Source: an uncultured Bacteroidales bacterium
GTDB lineage: Bacteria; Bacteroidota; Bacteroidia; Bacteroidales; Coprobacteraceae
Direction of reading: 5' to 3'
DNA: 64,000 bases
Assembly (NCBI GenBank): GCA_949297285.1
Contig: CASFRL010000075.1
Coordinates: 1-64,000, forward strand
Position numbers and translations under genes: made by a program. Shown here one piece after another: positions 7,536-16,551 of this stretch. The notes under the pieces are model-generated. The model did not search any database. It saw only the letters and a list, made by a program, of their open reading frames with translations, and was not told the DNA's origin. How positions within the stretch are numbered: the first letter of the stretch is position 1; each line of letters opens with the position of its first letter.

Positions 7536-9668
7536 TTAGAAGAACTTCACACGGTTATTTTCTATTTCGGCTTTATCTTTCATAACTTCCATAAGTTGAC
7601 TGGAAAGGAGAGAATACATCATCTGCTGGTATTTCTGTTTTTCCATATCATTATTCATCGGTACTGAGCTTTCATCTTTTTTGGTTACCGACAAAACGTA
7701 AACGCCATTGTTACCTTTGACCGGACCTTGCAACTGATTGACAGATGCATATGGAGCAATACCGCATAATACCGGTTCGCGTCCGATACCTGTAATTACA
7801 GAAGTATTGAATGTTACAAACTTCGCTGTATCTACTTTTGAATTCATGGCCGAGGCATAAGCATCCAGTGTTTTGGGAGCTTTCTCAGACAATGACTTCA
7901 TAATCATATCGGCTTTCTTATCGGCCAACAATTTTGTTTTCAAATAACTTTCAAGCGTTTTTAAAGGAGCATAACCGGCAGGGGTTACATTAGAAAGTGC
8001 TGCCACCAAGAATTTGTTTTCGATATTGAATATTTCAGAGATGTCTCCTTTATCCGATTTGTAAGCCCATCTTACGATTTCACGGCCATCATTCAACATA
8101 CCTACGCTGATGTCTTCTGTCGTCAACTCAACAGTATTCAAAGTGAAGCCTTTATCTTTGGCATTTTTTTCAAAAGATTCCAAATTTCCGTTCTCGGCGA
8201 TATAAGAACTTACCTTATTATACAGAGTACTGTAAGTTTCTGAACTCGGACGTACTTTTAAAACCAATTGTGCAACTTTTGCTTTAGGAACAGCAGCCGT
8301 ACGCTCTGTTACTTGCATGATATGTTGGCCATACGGAGTTTCTACGGTAAAGAATCCTGATCCGCCATTAAAAATAGAAGAAACGAATTTCTGTCCGAAT
8401 TGTGCAGCAGTTGTTTCTGTCAACCAGCCGAGGTCACCACCGTTAGCAGCAGAATTTTGGTCTACGGAGAATTGTTTTGCCAATGCGGCAAAGTCTCCGC
8501 CGTTATTAAGGACATTCAAAATACTGTCCATCTGGTTTTTGATCTTTTCATCGGCCTGAAGAGGGAACATGATATGACGAACTTTGACAGAATCGGGTGC
8601 TACGGTTTTACCCATGAGACGATACATTTTATAAGATTCGTCTTCGAAAACAGGACCGTAAACATCATTTACTTGTGAAGTCTCCACAAATTTTTTCATT
8701 TCCGGGTTCATGTTTCTCTGAGCAACATAAGCATCTACATACGGAACGTCTGTATTGAAACTTAACATTCCGGCAATATCAGTAGTCGTCGAAAAGTTTT
8801 CTTTCAGATTATTGATTTTTTCTTCGGTCAGTTTATAATCGCCTTGACTGGGAACGATATCGACAGAGAAGAATTTAACTTCACGTTTTTCTTCTTGTTT
8901 GAAGTTTTCTTTTTCTTTGTTGTACAAGTTTTTCAATTCCGATTCGCTGACAGCTATTGTAGAATCAGCAATAGATGTATAAGGTTGTTCAACGTATGCA
9001 AAGTCGACGCTACTTTTTCCGTTGTCATAAGCAGCCTTGAGATCAAGCTTGTTCGGAGCCATCGACTTAGACAGCAAAGTGAAGTATTTCCCTACTAATT
9101 GTTGTTGCTTTACATTTTTTTCGATATTCAGCCATGCTTCACGTTGGCGCATGATTTGATCTTTCATTTCGCCTTGAAGATTCGACTCGTTTTCGTCAAA
9201 AATAACTTGTAAGAAATTCAATAAAAGGTCTTTATTGAAAACTCCGGTCTGAGGGTCGGTAAATTGTTGTTTTACCATAGGTACGATATTGTCGCCTTGC
9301 AACAAGTCAGACAACTCTTCTTTCGAAACTGTAAGACCAAGTTCTTCGGTTGCATCGGCCAGTAAAATATCTTGTACCATCTGGTCATATACCTCTTTAT
9401 TTATACGAGAAGCAGCTCCTTCAGGAAGAGACATTCCGTATTGCTGTCTATACATATTCTGCATCTCTTCGGTACGCATTTGCACTTGCGCCTGAAACTC
9501 TTCCGGAGTAATTTTTTTACCGTTAACTACTGCTATTTTGTTACGGTTCATGCTAAAAAAGGTATGACCCGAATTTAAAAGGTCACCCACGATAAAAGCC
9601 AGCAAAGCCACTCCAATCACTCCGACAAGAAGCCCGGCTTTACCTCTGATTTTTTGTAACGTAGCCAT
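7536..9668 (-). CDS. PpiD/SurA-like periplasmic peptidyl-prolyl isomerase
   Basis: A 710-residue membrane-anchored foldase. After MATLQKIRGK a single membrane segment (about residues 12-30) anchors a large periplasmic part. A SurA-N-type chaperone region follows (VVNGKKITPEEFQAQVQ), then a parvulin domain at about 358-455 with VRHIMFP, LAKQFSVD, NGGDLGWL and QHIMQV. The architecture is that of PpiD, which helps newly exported outer membrane proteins fold at the translocon. The long C-terminal region continues with a second chaperone-like segment and ends VKFF. Downstream in the same direction is rlmN, separated by a terminator. It follows lptC and the CorC-type gene and may be partly cotranscribed with them. 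Confidence 0.92.
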   Translation of the reverse strand: MATLQKIRGKAGLLVGVIGVALLAFIVGDLLNSGHTFFSMNRNKIAVVNGKKITPEEFQAQVQMRTEEMQNMYRQQYGMSLPEGAASRINKEVYDQMVQDILLADATEELGLTVSKEELSDLLQGDNIVPMVKQQFTDPQTGVFNKDLLLNFLQVIFDENESNLQGEMKDQIMRQREAWLNIEKNVKQQQLVGKYFTLLSKSMAPNKLDLKAAYDNGKSSVDFAYVEQPYTSIADSTIAVSESELKNLYNKEKENFKQEEKREVKFFSVDIVPSQGDYKLTEEKINNLKENFSTTTDIAGMLSFNTDVPYVDAYVAQRNMNPEMKKFVETSQVNDVYGPVFEDESYKMYRLMGKTVAPDSVKVRHIMFPLQADEKIKNQMDSILNVLNNGGDFAALAKQFSVDQNSAANGGDLGWLTETTAAQFGQKFVSSIFNGGSGFFTVETPYGQHIMQVTERTAAVPKAKVAQLVLKVRPSSETYSTLYNKVSSYIAENGNLESFEKNAKDKGFTLNTVELTTEDISVGMLNDGREIVRWAYKSDKGDISEIFNIENKFLVAALSNVTPAGYAPLKTLESYLKTKLLADKKADMIMKSLSEKAPKTLDAYASAMNSKVDTAKFVTFNTSVITGIGREPVLCGIAPYASVNQLQGPVKGNNGVYVLSVTKKDESSVPMNNDMEKQKYQQMMYSLLSSQLMEVMKDKAEIENNRVKFF

Positions 9669-9776
9669 TTATTAGATTGTGTTTTAGTTTTATATTTCTT
9701 AAATAATTTTCTAAGTAAGTGCACGAAGATACGAAAAAAAGCATTTACAAACCTATTGTAAAGTCAAAAATTTCCG

Positions 9777-11033
9777 TTAGTCACCAATTTTCATCCTCAC
9801 TAATTCGATTTTGGTTCTGTTTCCTTTTAATATTTCAAATTTATAATTTTCTATTTCAACGATTTCGCCTTGTTTCGGAATTGTTTTATAATGATACAAG
9901 ATATATCCTGCAATTGTCATGTATTCATCCGATTCGGGTAATCCGATACCGAAAAGTTCATTTATTTTCTCGATTTCTACTCGTCCGGAGAATTCATAAG
10001 TGTTTTCACCGATCTTTCGCGCGACATAATTGAGCGTATCATGTTCATCTTCGATATCGCCAAATATCTCTTCGACCAAGTCTTCGAGTGTTATGACGCC
10101 GGCAGTTCCGCCAAATTCATCGACAACGACAGCAATGCTTTTTTTCTGTTGCATCATACTTTTCATCAACTTTTGCGCTGCCATTGTTTCCGGTACCAAC
10201 AATATCGGCTTTATATAAGTTCTCCAGTCTTCAGCTTGTTTAAACATCTCAGAAGAGTGGATGTATCCCACTATATTATCGATATTGCCCCGATAAACAA
10301 CGATTTTAGATAACCCCGTTTCTATAAACAAAGAGATCAAATCCTGTTCTGTCGCTCCATCGATATCGACTGCGACAATCTCGGCACGGGGAATCATACA
10401 CTCCCGTATGCGCAATGTAGAAAAATCCAATGCATTCTGGAAGATTTTAACTTCTGTATCGACTTCGGCTTCTCCTTGCGACTCGTCTATACTTTGCTGA
10501 ATAAAGGTATCAAGGTCTCCCTTGCTCATAATATTTTCGTTCTCGGAACGGTCGACACGCACACCGCCCACCCGCAAAATTCCGAATGACAACAGCGAGA
10601 TGAGTTTTGCAACCGGATATAATAATATGTAGATGAGATAAAGCGGTACGGCAAAAATCTTCAAAGAGAAATTCGGATCAATCTGGAAAACGGTTTTGGA
10701 TATAAATTCTGCTGTCAAAAGGACAACAAGTGTCGACACAACAATTTGCCCCACTATAATAAATAAGGAATGGTTGCAGATGTCCGAAAATAGAGGGGAA
10801 AGCAAATCGGCCATACCGATGCCGTAAATAATCAGGGCGATAATGCTCCCGACAAACATGGTCGAAAGGAATTCTTCGGGATGACGATAAAACAAATTAA
10901 GAATACGGCCAAGAAATGTATTCTCTTTTACATCCAACTCAAAACGCACCTTATTTGAAGAAATAAATGCGATTTCGATGCCGAAGAAGAATATTGAAAA
11001 CAAAAGCGAAACAAGTATCATTGCCATAGTCAA
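9777..11033 (-). CDS. CorC/HlyC-type (CNNM, CBS) membrane protein
   Basis: A 418-residue protein with an N-terminal CNNM/DUF21 membrane domain of about four hydrophobic segments (residues 1-150), a CBS-pair (about 190-320: LRIRECMIPRAEIVAVD, VYRGNIDNIVGYIH, VVVDEFGGTAGVITLEDLVEEIFGDIEDEHD) and a C-terminal CorC_HlyC domain (from about 335, YEFSGRVEIEKINELFG). Family members are linked to magnesium/cobalt efflux; in Bacteroidetes the closest named relative is GldE. The gene overlaps lptC by four bases (ATGA) and is probably translated by coupling with it, an arrangement pointing to a shared envelope role. Exact substrate is unknown. Confidence 0.9.
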   Translation of the reverse strand: MTMAMILVSLLFSIFFFGIEIAFISSNKVRFELDVKENTFLGRILNLFYRHPEEFLSTMFVGSIIALIIYGIGMADLLSPLFSDICNHSLFIIVGQIVVSTLVVLLTAEFISKTVFQIDPNFSLKIFAVPLYLIYILLYPVAKLISLLSFGILRVGGVRVDRSENENIMSKGDLDTFIQQSIDESQGEAEVDTEVKIFQNALDFSTLRIRECMIPRAEIVAVDIDGATEQDLISLFIETGLSKIVVYRGNIDNIVGYIHSSEMFKQAEDWRTYIKPILLVPETMAAQKLMKSMMQQKKSIAVVVDEFGGTAGVITLEDLVEEIFGDIEDEHDTLNYVARKIGENTYEFSGRVEIEKINELFGIGLPESDEYMTIAGYILYHYKTIPKQGEIVEIENYKFEILKGNRTKIELVRMKIGD

Positions 11034-11713
11034 GATTGTCCTCCTTTCTTTTGAGGTGCATAACGCTGGGCATTTGTGTCTCTGACATTTCTCAAGCTAT
11101 CCGATTTTTCGGGTTGTCTTTCGGCCGGAGACTGCATGGGGAAGATGCCGGTCGTCTGACGTATTGTATATTGTGTCATAGGTTCATTGGAGACAAACCC
11201 GATGCCTTCGATTATCCGATCTACTTTTTCTATGTGAATTGCACTATCTGAATAAATTTCTCTCTTTTTTTGATCCCAAAAAAGTAACTCGGTAAAAAAC
11301 CGTTCATTTTGCAAATTCGCCATCTTTACATTTCCACGAAGCTCCCACAACTGCTTGTATTTATAGAAAATCGCCGAATCTCCCATAATAAAAGCATCTA
11401 CATGAAATTTTTCATCAAATTTTTCGACATAAATTCCTTTGGGAAACAACCAATAGGGTTCTTTTGCATTTTCGAACATCAGCCACTCTTTTGCCTTGAT
11501 ACGATAACGGGTTATCCCAGAGTCTGAAATCAGAGTCGTTACGTCGAAACTCTTCAGTGAAGGTATTTTCTGCGGATCGGAAAAAGATTTGACCACTTCA
11601 TTTTTTGCTTTCTTTTCACAAGATGTAAAGAAGATAGTCATCAGAACAGATGCCACGATAAACACAACCCCTATAAAAGGGGAGATAAATATAGTTTTGC
11701 GGATCGTATTCAT
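11030..11713 (-). CDS. lptC: LPS export protein LptC
   Basis: A 227-residue LptC-family protein. It links the inner-membrane LptBFG transporter to the periplasmic LptA bridge and carries lipopolysaccharide toward the outer membrane. The N-terminus has one hydrophobic segment (about 11-31) ending in TSCEKK, a possible lipobox, as often in Bacteroidetes LptC. The beta-jellyroll region is seen as GITRYRIKAKEWLMF, GDSAIFYKYKQLWELRGNVKMAN and GIGFVSNEPMTQYTI. The C-terminal 40 residues are polar and variable. It is followed by the CorC-type gene with a four-base overlap. The partner ATPase gene lptB lies 51 kb away at the right edge. Confidence 0.9.
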   Translation of the reverse strand: MNTIRKTIFISPFIGVVFIVASVLMTIFFTSCEKKAKNEVVKSFSDPQKIPSLKSFDVTTLISDSGITRYRIKAKEWLMFENAKEPYWLFPKGIYVEKFDEKFHVDAFIMGDSAIFYKYKQLWELRGNVKMANLQNERFFTELLFWDQKKREIYSDSAIHIEKVDRIIEGIGFVSNEPMTQYTIRQTTGIFPMQSPAERQPEKSDSLRNVRDTNAQRYAPQKKGGQS

Positions 11714-11740
11714 TCTGTTTTTTTAATTCTTTAATTCAGG

Positions 11741-11748
11741 CAAAATTA
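11741..11748 (-). promoter_or_regulatory. candidate lptC promoter (-7 box)
   Basis: Minus-strand TAATTTTG fits TAnnTTTG and lies 28 bases before the lptC start, but no clear TTG box is seen at the right distance. Confidence 0.4.
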
Positions 11749-11810
11749 AATATTTTCGTTACAGGGGCAGTAATAATATGCGTTTTTTTATCGACTTTAC
11801 AAAAACGGCG

Positions 11811-11842
11811 AGAGATGTTATTCTTTATCGAACAACATCTCT
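11811..11842 (-). terminator. probable terminator after the outer membrane protein gene
   Basis: AGAGATGTT (11811-11819) pairs with AACATCTCT (11834-11842). On the minus strand a T5 run follows after a few bases. It lies 20 bases past the stop of the beta-barrel gene. Confidence 0.5.
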
Positions 11843-11860
11843 TCGAGTTTTATAAAGCTA

Positions 11861-13108
11861 TTATTCAAATCGTTGTTTAAAGAACCAAAGTTCATTGAAG
11901 GTAAGACTCAACGATACCCGGATAAAATTTTCCCGAATATATGATGTCGGCGTTGATTGCCGATTTAAATATTCAAACGAGAGATTCACTAAAGACTTAT
12001 CTCTTCTCAAGGGGAATCCAAATCCGCATGTAACGCCATATTCATCTACATCACAACTTTTTACCTTTAAATAAGAGTGATTATAGAATGTTCCCACTCG
12101 ATAACGCATACGTTTCATATAATTCCCCGATAGAGGATTGGGTAAGTACTCGGCTCCTATTGCCACTTTGAAACGGTTGTTCAAACTGTCTTTGACACCG
12201 GCATATTTTACTTTACTCCAATCTTGAAAAGTGACATCGGCACCTACTGTCAATCGGTTATCCCATACATACGTAAAACCGGCACCAATCGAAGAAGGCA
12301 GAGCGTAATTCGGTTTCATGCTCGAAGAATCGGATCTGGATACAGAAGTAGTTCCGCTCGACGTAGAATAAACTTGTTCATAGGCATAAGCCTTACCCAG
12401 TAATTTCTTCCCGGGAGAATAAACAGCACCGACAATAATTTTATTTTTTTTATTTATGTCATGCGCATATTGCAAACCAAATTCGGCACGAAAGTCAGAC
12501 ACATGCAGTTTTTTCAAAAAGATACTACCAATGGTATTGTCCGTAGGTAATAAAGTCGTCGTATGCTCTATATTTCCAAAAAGATAATATACGTTCGCAC
12601 CGAGATAAAGGCCCTTATATATATGTCCACTCAAACCTAAAAAGGCTTGGCTGATACCTCCTTCTCCAACCTGTGTATATGAACCATTCGGAATCGATCC
12701 GCCAAAACTATACCCCACTGAAGAGAAAGGTACCAATCCGGCACTTCCTGCCATATGGCGTCCTAAAGGGAACTGCAAGGTCACATAATCTAAATTTCCG
12801 TTTATATTCGATTCTTTCAACGTGTTTTCTTTCATCCACGTATTTTGCAGGCTAACACCAATATCGAAAAGGAAAGTCAGAGAGTCCATAGCTGCATAGG
12901 ATGCCGGATTCTTGATATTAATTTGACGTCCGCTTTGAAATCCGTATCCAATGCCACCCATAGCCCGAGAGGTCCCTACTATGTTATCTTCCAGAATACC
13001 ATATCCGTAACGAGAATACGGAGAGTTTGTGCTATTCTGTGCCACACTGCTCATTCCACCCAACAAGGATAGTGCTATTAAGACAATAAATGTTTTATTT
13101 TTCAGCAT
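11861..13108 (-). CDS. outer membrane beta-barrel protein, FadL/OmpP1-like
   Basis: A 415-residue secreted protein with an N-terminal signal peptide (cleavage near VAQ, residue about 24) and then NSPYSRYGYG, a start typical of a Bacteroidetes outer membrane barrel family. The remainder is made of amphipathic strands (GLQYAHDINKKNKIIVGAVYSPGKK, GAGFTYVWDNRLTVGADVTFQDW) with an aromatic C-terminal end (LWFFKQRFE). No enzymatic motif is present. It resembles FadL/OmpP1 transporters loosely, so hydrophobic-solute transport is only a guess. It overlaps the end of coaX by 14 bases and precedes lptC, forming a run of envelope genes with pantothenate kinase. Confidence 0.75.
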   Translation of the reverse strand: MLKNKTFIVLIALSLLGGMSSVAQNSTNSPYSRYGYGILEDNIVGTSRAMGGIGYGFQSGRQINIKNPASYAAMDSLTFLFDIGVSLQNTWMKENTLKESNINGNLDYVTLQFPLGRHMAGSAGLVPFSSVGYSFGGSIPNGSYTQVGEGGISQAFLGLSGHIYKGLYLGANVYYLFGNIEHTTTLLPTDNTIGSIFLKKLHVSDFRAEFGLQYAHDINKKNKIIVGAVYSPGKKLLGKAYAYEQVYSTSSGTTSVSRSDSSSMKPNYALPSSIGAGFTYVWDNRLTVGADVTFQDWSKVKYAGVKDSLNNRFKVAIGAEYLPNPLSGNYMKRMRYRVGTFYNHSYLKVKSCDVDEYGVTCGFGFPLRRDKSLVNLSFEYLNRQSTPTSYIRENFIRVSLSLTFNELWFFKQRFE

Positions 13109-13823
13109 TATAATAAAGTATTCTGTTTAATCCTTTTAATACAATATTTTTATCCACAAATATGGGAGTTTTTAATTTTTCAGCCAATAAAAAAGCATCC
13201 CCTCCCGTTAAAAAAATAAAAAGATCGGGATATACGGTTTTCAATTTCCGAATATAACCTTCTATCTCGAACAAGATTCCTTGTATTACTCCCGCCCGAA
13301 TAGCGGTTTCGGTATTGGTACCCATAAGAGGGAAATCTCCTATTTTCTCAATTAACGGTAATTTTCCGGTAAAATGGTGCAGCGCTTTGAGCCTCATCTT
13401 GACCCCGGGAGCAATATTGCCTCCGGCAAATATGCCCGGTTTCAATAACAAATCGTAGGTAATCGCCGTACCTGCGTCGATAATCAAGACATTGCAATCG
13501 GGCTTCTCATAAAAAGCGCCTACGACTCCAGCGATACGGTCGCGCCCTAATGTCTCGGGAGTACCATACTCAATCTTGACCGGCAACGGAGTGTCAGCAT
13601 CCAAAAAATAAAATCGAGATATTTTTTCCTGTAAATAATCCAGAAAACCGGAAGGGACGTCCACTACCGAAGAATAAATACACGATGCGACCTGATATTT
13701 ATCAAGTAATGTTCCAATAAGTTGTTCGCTGGGCTTTGCAACAGTAATTGCATATTCCAACTTATCCTGACAGAATAGAGCAACTTTTGTTGTCGTATTT
13801 CCTTGATCTATGATTAGATTCAC
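13095..13823 (-). CDS. coaX: type III pantothenate kinase
   Basis: A 242-residue CoaX, which phosphorylates pantothenate in the first step of coenzyme A synthesis; type III enzymes are not feedback-inhibited by CoA. ASKHA-fold motifs are visible: DQGNTTTKVA (phosphate 1, residues 6-15), TLGRDRIAGVVGAF, LIIDAGTAITYDLL (phosphate 2) and FAGGNIAPGVKMRLKALH. Length is normal. The 3' end overlaps the start of the outer membrane barrel gene by 14 bases, so translation may be coupled. A TACCTTTG promoter box (minus strand, 13840-13847) lies 17 bases upstream. Confidence 0.96.
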   Translation of the reverse strand: MNLIIDQGNTTTKVALFCQDKLEYAITVAKPSEQLIGTLLDKYQVASCIYSSVVDVPSGFLDYLQEKISRFYFLDADTPLPVKIEYGTPETLGRDRIAGVVGAFYEKPDCNVLIIDAGTAITYDLLLKPGIFAGGNIAPGVKMRLKALHHFTGKLPLIEKIGDFPLMGTNTETAIRAGVIQGILFEIEGYIRKLKTVYPDLFIFLTGGDAFLLAEKLKTPIFVDKNIVLKGLNRILYYNAEK

Positions 13824-13991
13824 ATTCGTAAATTTTGGACAAAGGTATAAAAATAGCTTAATCGTCTTAGATGAAACTTAAATATTTTCCTTTTTTTTCA
13901 CGCTTTTTAAAAATGTGAGCTCTTAATCGGTCAAATTCATAAAAAAAAGCGGTATTAAAGAGTAAAACTTTTAGATACAAAAAAGATTATG

Positions 13992-13999
13992 TACGTTTG
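13992..13999 (+). promoter_or_regulatory. promoter (-7 box) of the ftsB-like operon
   Basis: TACGTTTG lies 21 bases before the start codon, with a TTAG/TTTT box about 18-19 bases further upstream, close to the Bacteroidetes consensus. The divergent coaX box TACCTTTG is at 13840-13847 on the other strand. Confidence 0.55.
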
Positions 14000-14019
14000 T
14001 AAAAAATAAAGTTTTTAAG

Positions 14020-14334
14020 ATGAGTCGTATTTTTGCAAATTCATGGCATTTCATAAAAAAGCATATCACTTTGATGCGCATTTTGGTCATCACTTTTCTT
14101 TTTATCATGATTTTTGTAGATGAAAACAGTTTTGTACAGAGTTTTCTTTACGATCGTCAAATTCATGGATTGAAAAAAGAGATACAACATTATCAGACAG
14201 TTATCGAAGAGAGCAAAACCAAATTGAATGAGTTGCAATCGAATGAGAAAAATCTGGAAAAATTTGCTCGAGAGCAATATTTGATGAAAAAAGAAAACGA
14301 AGATATTTACATCATAACGGAGGAAGAAAAATGA
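14020..14334 (+). CDS. FtsB/DivIC-family septum formation initiator
   Basis: A 104-residue bitopic membrane protein: a short cytoplasmic head, one membrane segment (about 22-38, LRILVITFLFIMIFV), then a coiled coil (about 45-80) and a conserved LEKFAREQYLMKKENEDIYII end, the hallmark of FtsB/DivIC. These proteins form a complex with FtsL and FtsQ at the division septum and activate septal peptidoglycan synthesis. It overlaps the next gene by four bases (ATGA), so the two are translationally coupled. Confidence 0.88.
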   Translation: MSRIFANSWHFIKKHITLMRILVITFLFIMIFVDENSFVQSFLYDRQIHGLKKEIQHYQTVIEESKTKLNELQSNEKNLEKFAREQYLMKKENEDIYIITEEEK

Positions 14335-14669
14335 GCGATAAAATACGAAATATAATTTTGGCCGTCTCTGCTCTGCTTGTTTTGGCGGGAACCGCTTTAT
14401 ATTTGTTCAAATTACCTTTTACTGTGTATATATTTGCGACCGGAGCCGTAGGCTTGTTTATCGCCCGTGTGACCCAACTCTACAATGGCCCGAATTTTCG
14501 GCTTAAGCGCCTTTATCGGATAGAACTGGTTGCAACACTCATTATCATGGGATCGGCATGGTTTATGTTCAAAGGGCAAAATGAATGGATCTTACTCCTT
14601 TTGGTTGCAGCATTCCTACAACTTTATACCTCCTTTATGATTCCTAAAGTCGAGAGAAACGGGAAATAG
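14331..14669 (+). CDS. small integral membrane protein, unknown function
   Basis: A 112-residue protein with about four hydrophobic helices (near residues 7-25, 28-47, 63-82 and 86-103) and short polar loops with RLKRLYRIE between the second and third. No catalytic motif is visible. It starts inside the stop of the ftsB-like gene, so it probably belongs to the same function, perhaps division or envelope. A strong terminator follows. Confidence 0.75.
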   Translation: MSDKIRNIILAVSALLVLAGTALYLFKLPFTVYIFATGAVGLFIARVTQLYNGPNFRLKRLYRIELVATLIIMGSAWFMFKGQNEWILLLLVAAFLQLYTSFMIPKVERNGK

Positions 14670-14686
14670 ATAATTCTTTATACAAT

Positions 14687-14724
14687 AAAAAAATGCAGAG
14701 TTTTTACAAACTCTGCATTTTTTT
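14687..14724. terminator. bidirectional terminator between convergent operons
   Basis: Perfect 11-base stem ATGCAGAGTTT (14693-14703) with AAACTCTGCAT (14708-14718), loop TTAC, A run before and T run after. It serves both the ftsB-like pair (+) and the ribosomal operon (-). Confidence 0.92.
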
Positions 14725-14744
14725 ATTTATCCTCAAACCTACAA

Positions 14745-15188
14745 TTATTCTGCAACTACTTCGAAAGGAATTTCTACACTGATTTCTTTGTGAAGTTTCA
14801 AAATAGCTTTATAGGTACCAACTTCTTTTACGGCTTCTTTTATATAGATAACCTTACGATCAATTTCATAACCGGCTTTTTCTAAAGCTTCAGCGATTTG
14901 AATGTTATTGACCGAACCGAAAATTTTACCTGTTGAACTGGTCTTTGCTCCAATTGTCAACGATACGCCTTCCAATTTAGCAGCCAATTCTTGAGCGTCA
15001 TGTTTGATTTTTTCGAGTTTATGAGCGCGTTGCTTCATGTTCTCAGCTAACATCTTCAATGCAGAAGGAGTAGCGATAACAGCCTTACCTTGAGGGATAA
15101 GATAATTACGACCATATCCGTCTTTAACGGTTACAACGTCATCTTTATACCCAAGATTTATGATATCTTCTTTTAATATTACTTGCAT
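14745..15188 (-). CDS. rplI: ribosomal protein L9
   Basis: A 147-residue bL9. The N-terminal rRNA-binding domain has the signature [35 protein letters not shown], followed by the long connecting helix and the C-terminal domain ([22 protein letters not shown]). It is last in the rpsF-rpsR-rplI operon. An unusually strong Shine-Dalgarno sequence, AAGGAGGAAAA, lies just upstream of the start, in contrast to most genes here. Confidence 0.98.
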   Translation of the reverse strand: MQVILKEDIINLGYKDDVVTVKDGYGRNYLIPQGKAVIATPSALKMLAENMKQRAHKLEKIKHDAQELAAKLEGVSLTIGAKTSSTGKIFGSVNNIQIAEALEKAGYEIDRKVIYIKEAVKEVGTYKAILKLHKEISVEIPFEVVAE

Positions 15189-15211
15189 TACTATTTTCCT
15201 CCTTCATTAAA

Positions 15212-15484
15212 TTATTTCATCATGTCTGTTACATAAGGAAGTAACGCCAGATGACGTGCTCTCTTCACAGCCTGAGCAATACGGCGTTGGAACTTCAACG
15301 AGGTACCGGTAATACGACGAGGTAAAATTTTACCTTGTTCGTTCAGGAACTTTTTCAAGAATTCGGGATCTTTATAATCGATATACTTAATTCCGTTTTT
15401 CTTGAAACGGCAATATTTTTTCTTTTTGATGTCCACCGAGGGAGGAGTCAAATATCTGATTTCAGATTGATTTTGTTGTGCCAT
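15212..15484 (-). CDS. rpsR: ribosomal protein S18
   Basis: A 90-residue bS18 with the family core [35 protein letters not shown] and [14 protein letters not shown]18 binds 16S rRNA as a heterodimer with S6, whose gene is three bases upstream. The N-terminal [15 protein letters not shown] block is normal. Confidence 0.98.
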   Translation of the reverse strand: MAQQNQSEIRYLTPPSVDIKKKKYCRFKKNGIKYIDYKDPEFLKKFLNEQGKILPRRITGTSLKFQRRIAQAVKRARHLALLPYVTDMMK

Positions 15485-15487
15485 GAC

Positions 15488-15835
15488 TTAATTCTCCTTT
15501 ACTTCTTTAGATTTAACACTCCTTCTTTTTGCAGCATATTCTGCAGCATATTTATCCATTCTAAAGGTTAAGAAACGGATAACACGTTCATCACGACGGA
15601 AGTTGACTTCCAACTTTGCGATTACAGACGGTTCTGCATTAAACTCCAACAACTGATAGAAGCCGGTAGATTTCTTCTGGATAGGATAAGCCAATTTGCG
15701 CAATCCCCAGTTTTCTTCATTCACGATCTCAGCGCCTTCTGCTACCAATATCGCTTTGAATTTTTCTACCGTTTCCTTCATCTGTACATCAGATAAAACG
15801 GGAGTTAAAATGAAAACGGTTTCATAATGATTCAT
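15488..15835 (-). CDS. rpsF: ribosomal protein S6
   Basis: A 115-residue bS6 beginning [16 protein letters not shown], with [24 protein letters not shown] and [16 protein letters not shown]-type sequence. It is first in the rpsF-rpsR-rplI operon and has a consensus promoter upstream. The leader is only about 40 bases and no S6:S18 autoregulatory RNA was recognised in it. The lysine-rich tail ([14 protein letters not shown]) is typical of Bacteroidetes S6. Confidence 0.98.
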   Translation of the reverse strand: MNHYETVFILTPVLSDVQMKETVEKFKAILVAEGAEIVNEENWGLRKLAYPIQKKSTGFYQLLEFNAEPSVIAKLEVNFRRDERVIRFLTFRMDKYAAEYAAKRRSVKSKEVKEN

Positions 15836-15880
15836 ACTCGTTTAAATTAACTTGTTAGTTTAAATTTTAAATTGCGGGGG

Positions 15881-15911
15881 CAAAGGTAATTATTATTTAG
15901 CAAAATACAAA
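15881..15911 (-). promoter_or_regulatory. rpsF-rpsR-rplI promoter
   Basis: Minus-strand TTTG (15908-15911), 19 bases, TACCTTTG (15881-15888): a perfect Bacteroidetes housekeeping promoter. Start of transcription expected near 15874. Confidence 0.8.
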
Positions 15912-16003
15912 ACTCTCTGTTATTTTTATTTGCGTACAAAATAAATCGGCATCGATATATAAATAAAAGAATTTTTCTTTTATGATTAATGAAATATTGT
16001 TTG

Positions 16004-16011
16004 TACTTTTG
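16004..16011 (+). promoter_or_regulatory. promoter (-7 box) of the MarR gene
   Basis: TACTTTTG, with TATG 19 bases upstream, fits the Bacteroidetes pattern. It lies inside the longest possible reading frame of the MarR gene, which shows that translation starts downstream at 16034. Confidence 0.6.
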
Positions 16012-16033
16012 TTGTTTAAACAATTATTATAAC

Positions 16034-16489
16034 ATGAACCATCTCTCTATCGACAACGAAATGCTGTTTGCCGTATTAAGCGGAAAATTGTCGGCAGCAA
16101 TAAATCGGAAATTATACCGAAGTTTTCGAAAAATAAATATCGATATAACTCCGGAGCAATGGACTGTTCTTTATTATTTATGGTCGAAAGACGGTGTTAC
16201 CCAACAGGAATTATGCAATGCAACATTCAAAGACAAACCGAGTATGACCCGACTTATCGACAATCTCGAAAAACAGAATCTGGTAACCCGCTCGGCCAGT
16301 TTGAAAGACCGACGCATCAATATCATCAACCTGACCGAGAAAGGGCGTAATCTCGAAGAGATGACTCAACCCATAGTCACAACAACGATGAAAGCTGCAT
16401 TAAACGGATTGGATGATGAGGAGATACAGACAGCTCATATTTTGTTGGGTAAAGTATTCAATAACATAAAAATATCGTTGGGAGATTAA
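16034..16489 (+). CDS. MarR-family transcriptional regulator
   Basis: A protein of 151 residues with a MarR-type winged helix: ITPEQWTVLYYLWSKDGVTQQELCNATFKDKPSMTRLIDNLEKQNLVTRSASLKDRRINIINLTEKGRNL. MarR dimers usually repress neighbouring genes and release DNA on binding small aromatic or oxidant ligands. The upstream ATG at 15989 is rejected because the promoter -7 box lies downstream of it; MNHLSIDNEM at 16034 is the preferred start. The next gene, a secreted hydrolase 62 bases away on the same strand, is a plausible target or operon partner. Confidence 0.9.
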   Translation: MNHLSIDNEMLFAVLSGKLSAAINRKLYRSFRKINIDITPEQWTVLYYLWSKDGVTQQELCNATFKDKPSMTRLIDNLEKQNLVTRSASLKDRRINIINLTEKGRNLEEMTQPIVTTTMKAALNGLDDEEIQTAHILLGKVFNNIKISLGD

Positions 16490-16551
16490 ACTTATATCCC
16501 GGACTTGCTGTTTTATCTTCAATAAATGGAAAGAACTCGATATTAAAGATT

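Noticed and set aside
15989-16033. upstream start of the MarR gene
   Set aside because: The promoter -7 box TACTTTTG lies downstream of this ATG, so it is not in the transcript.
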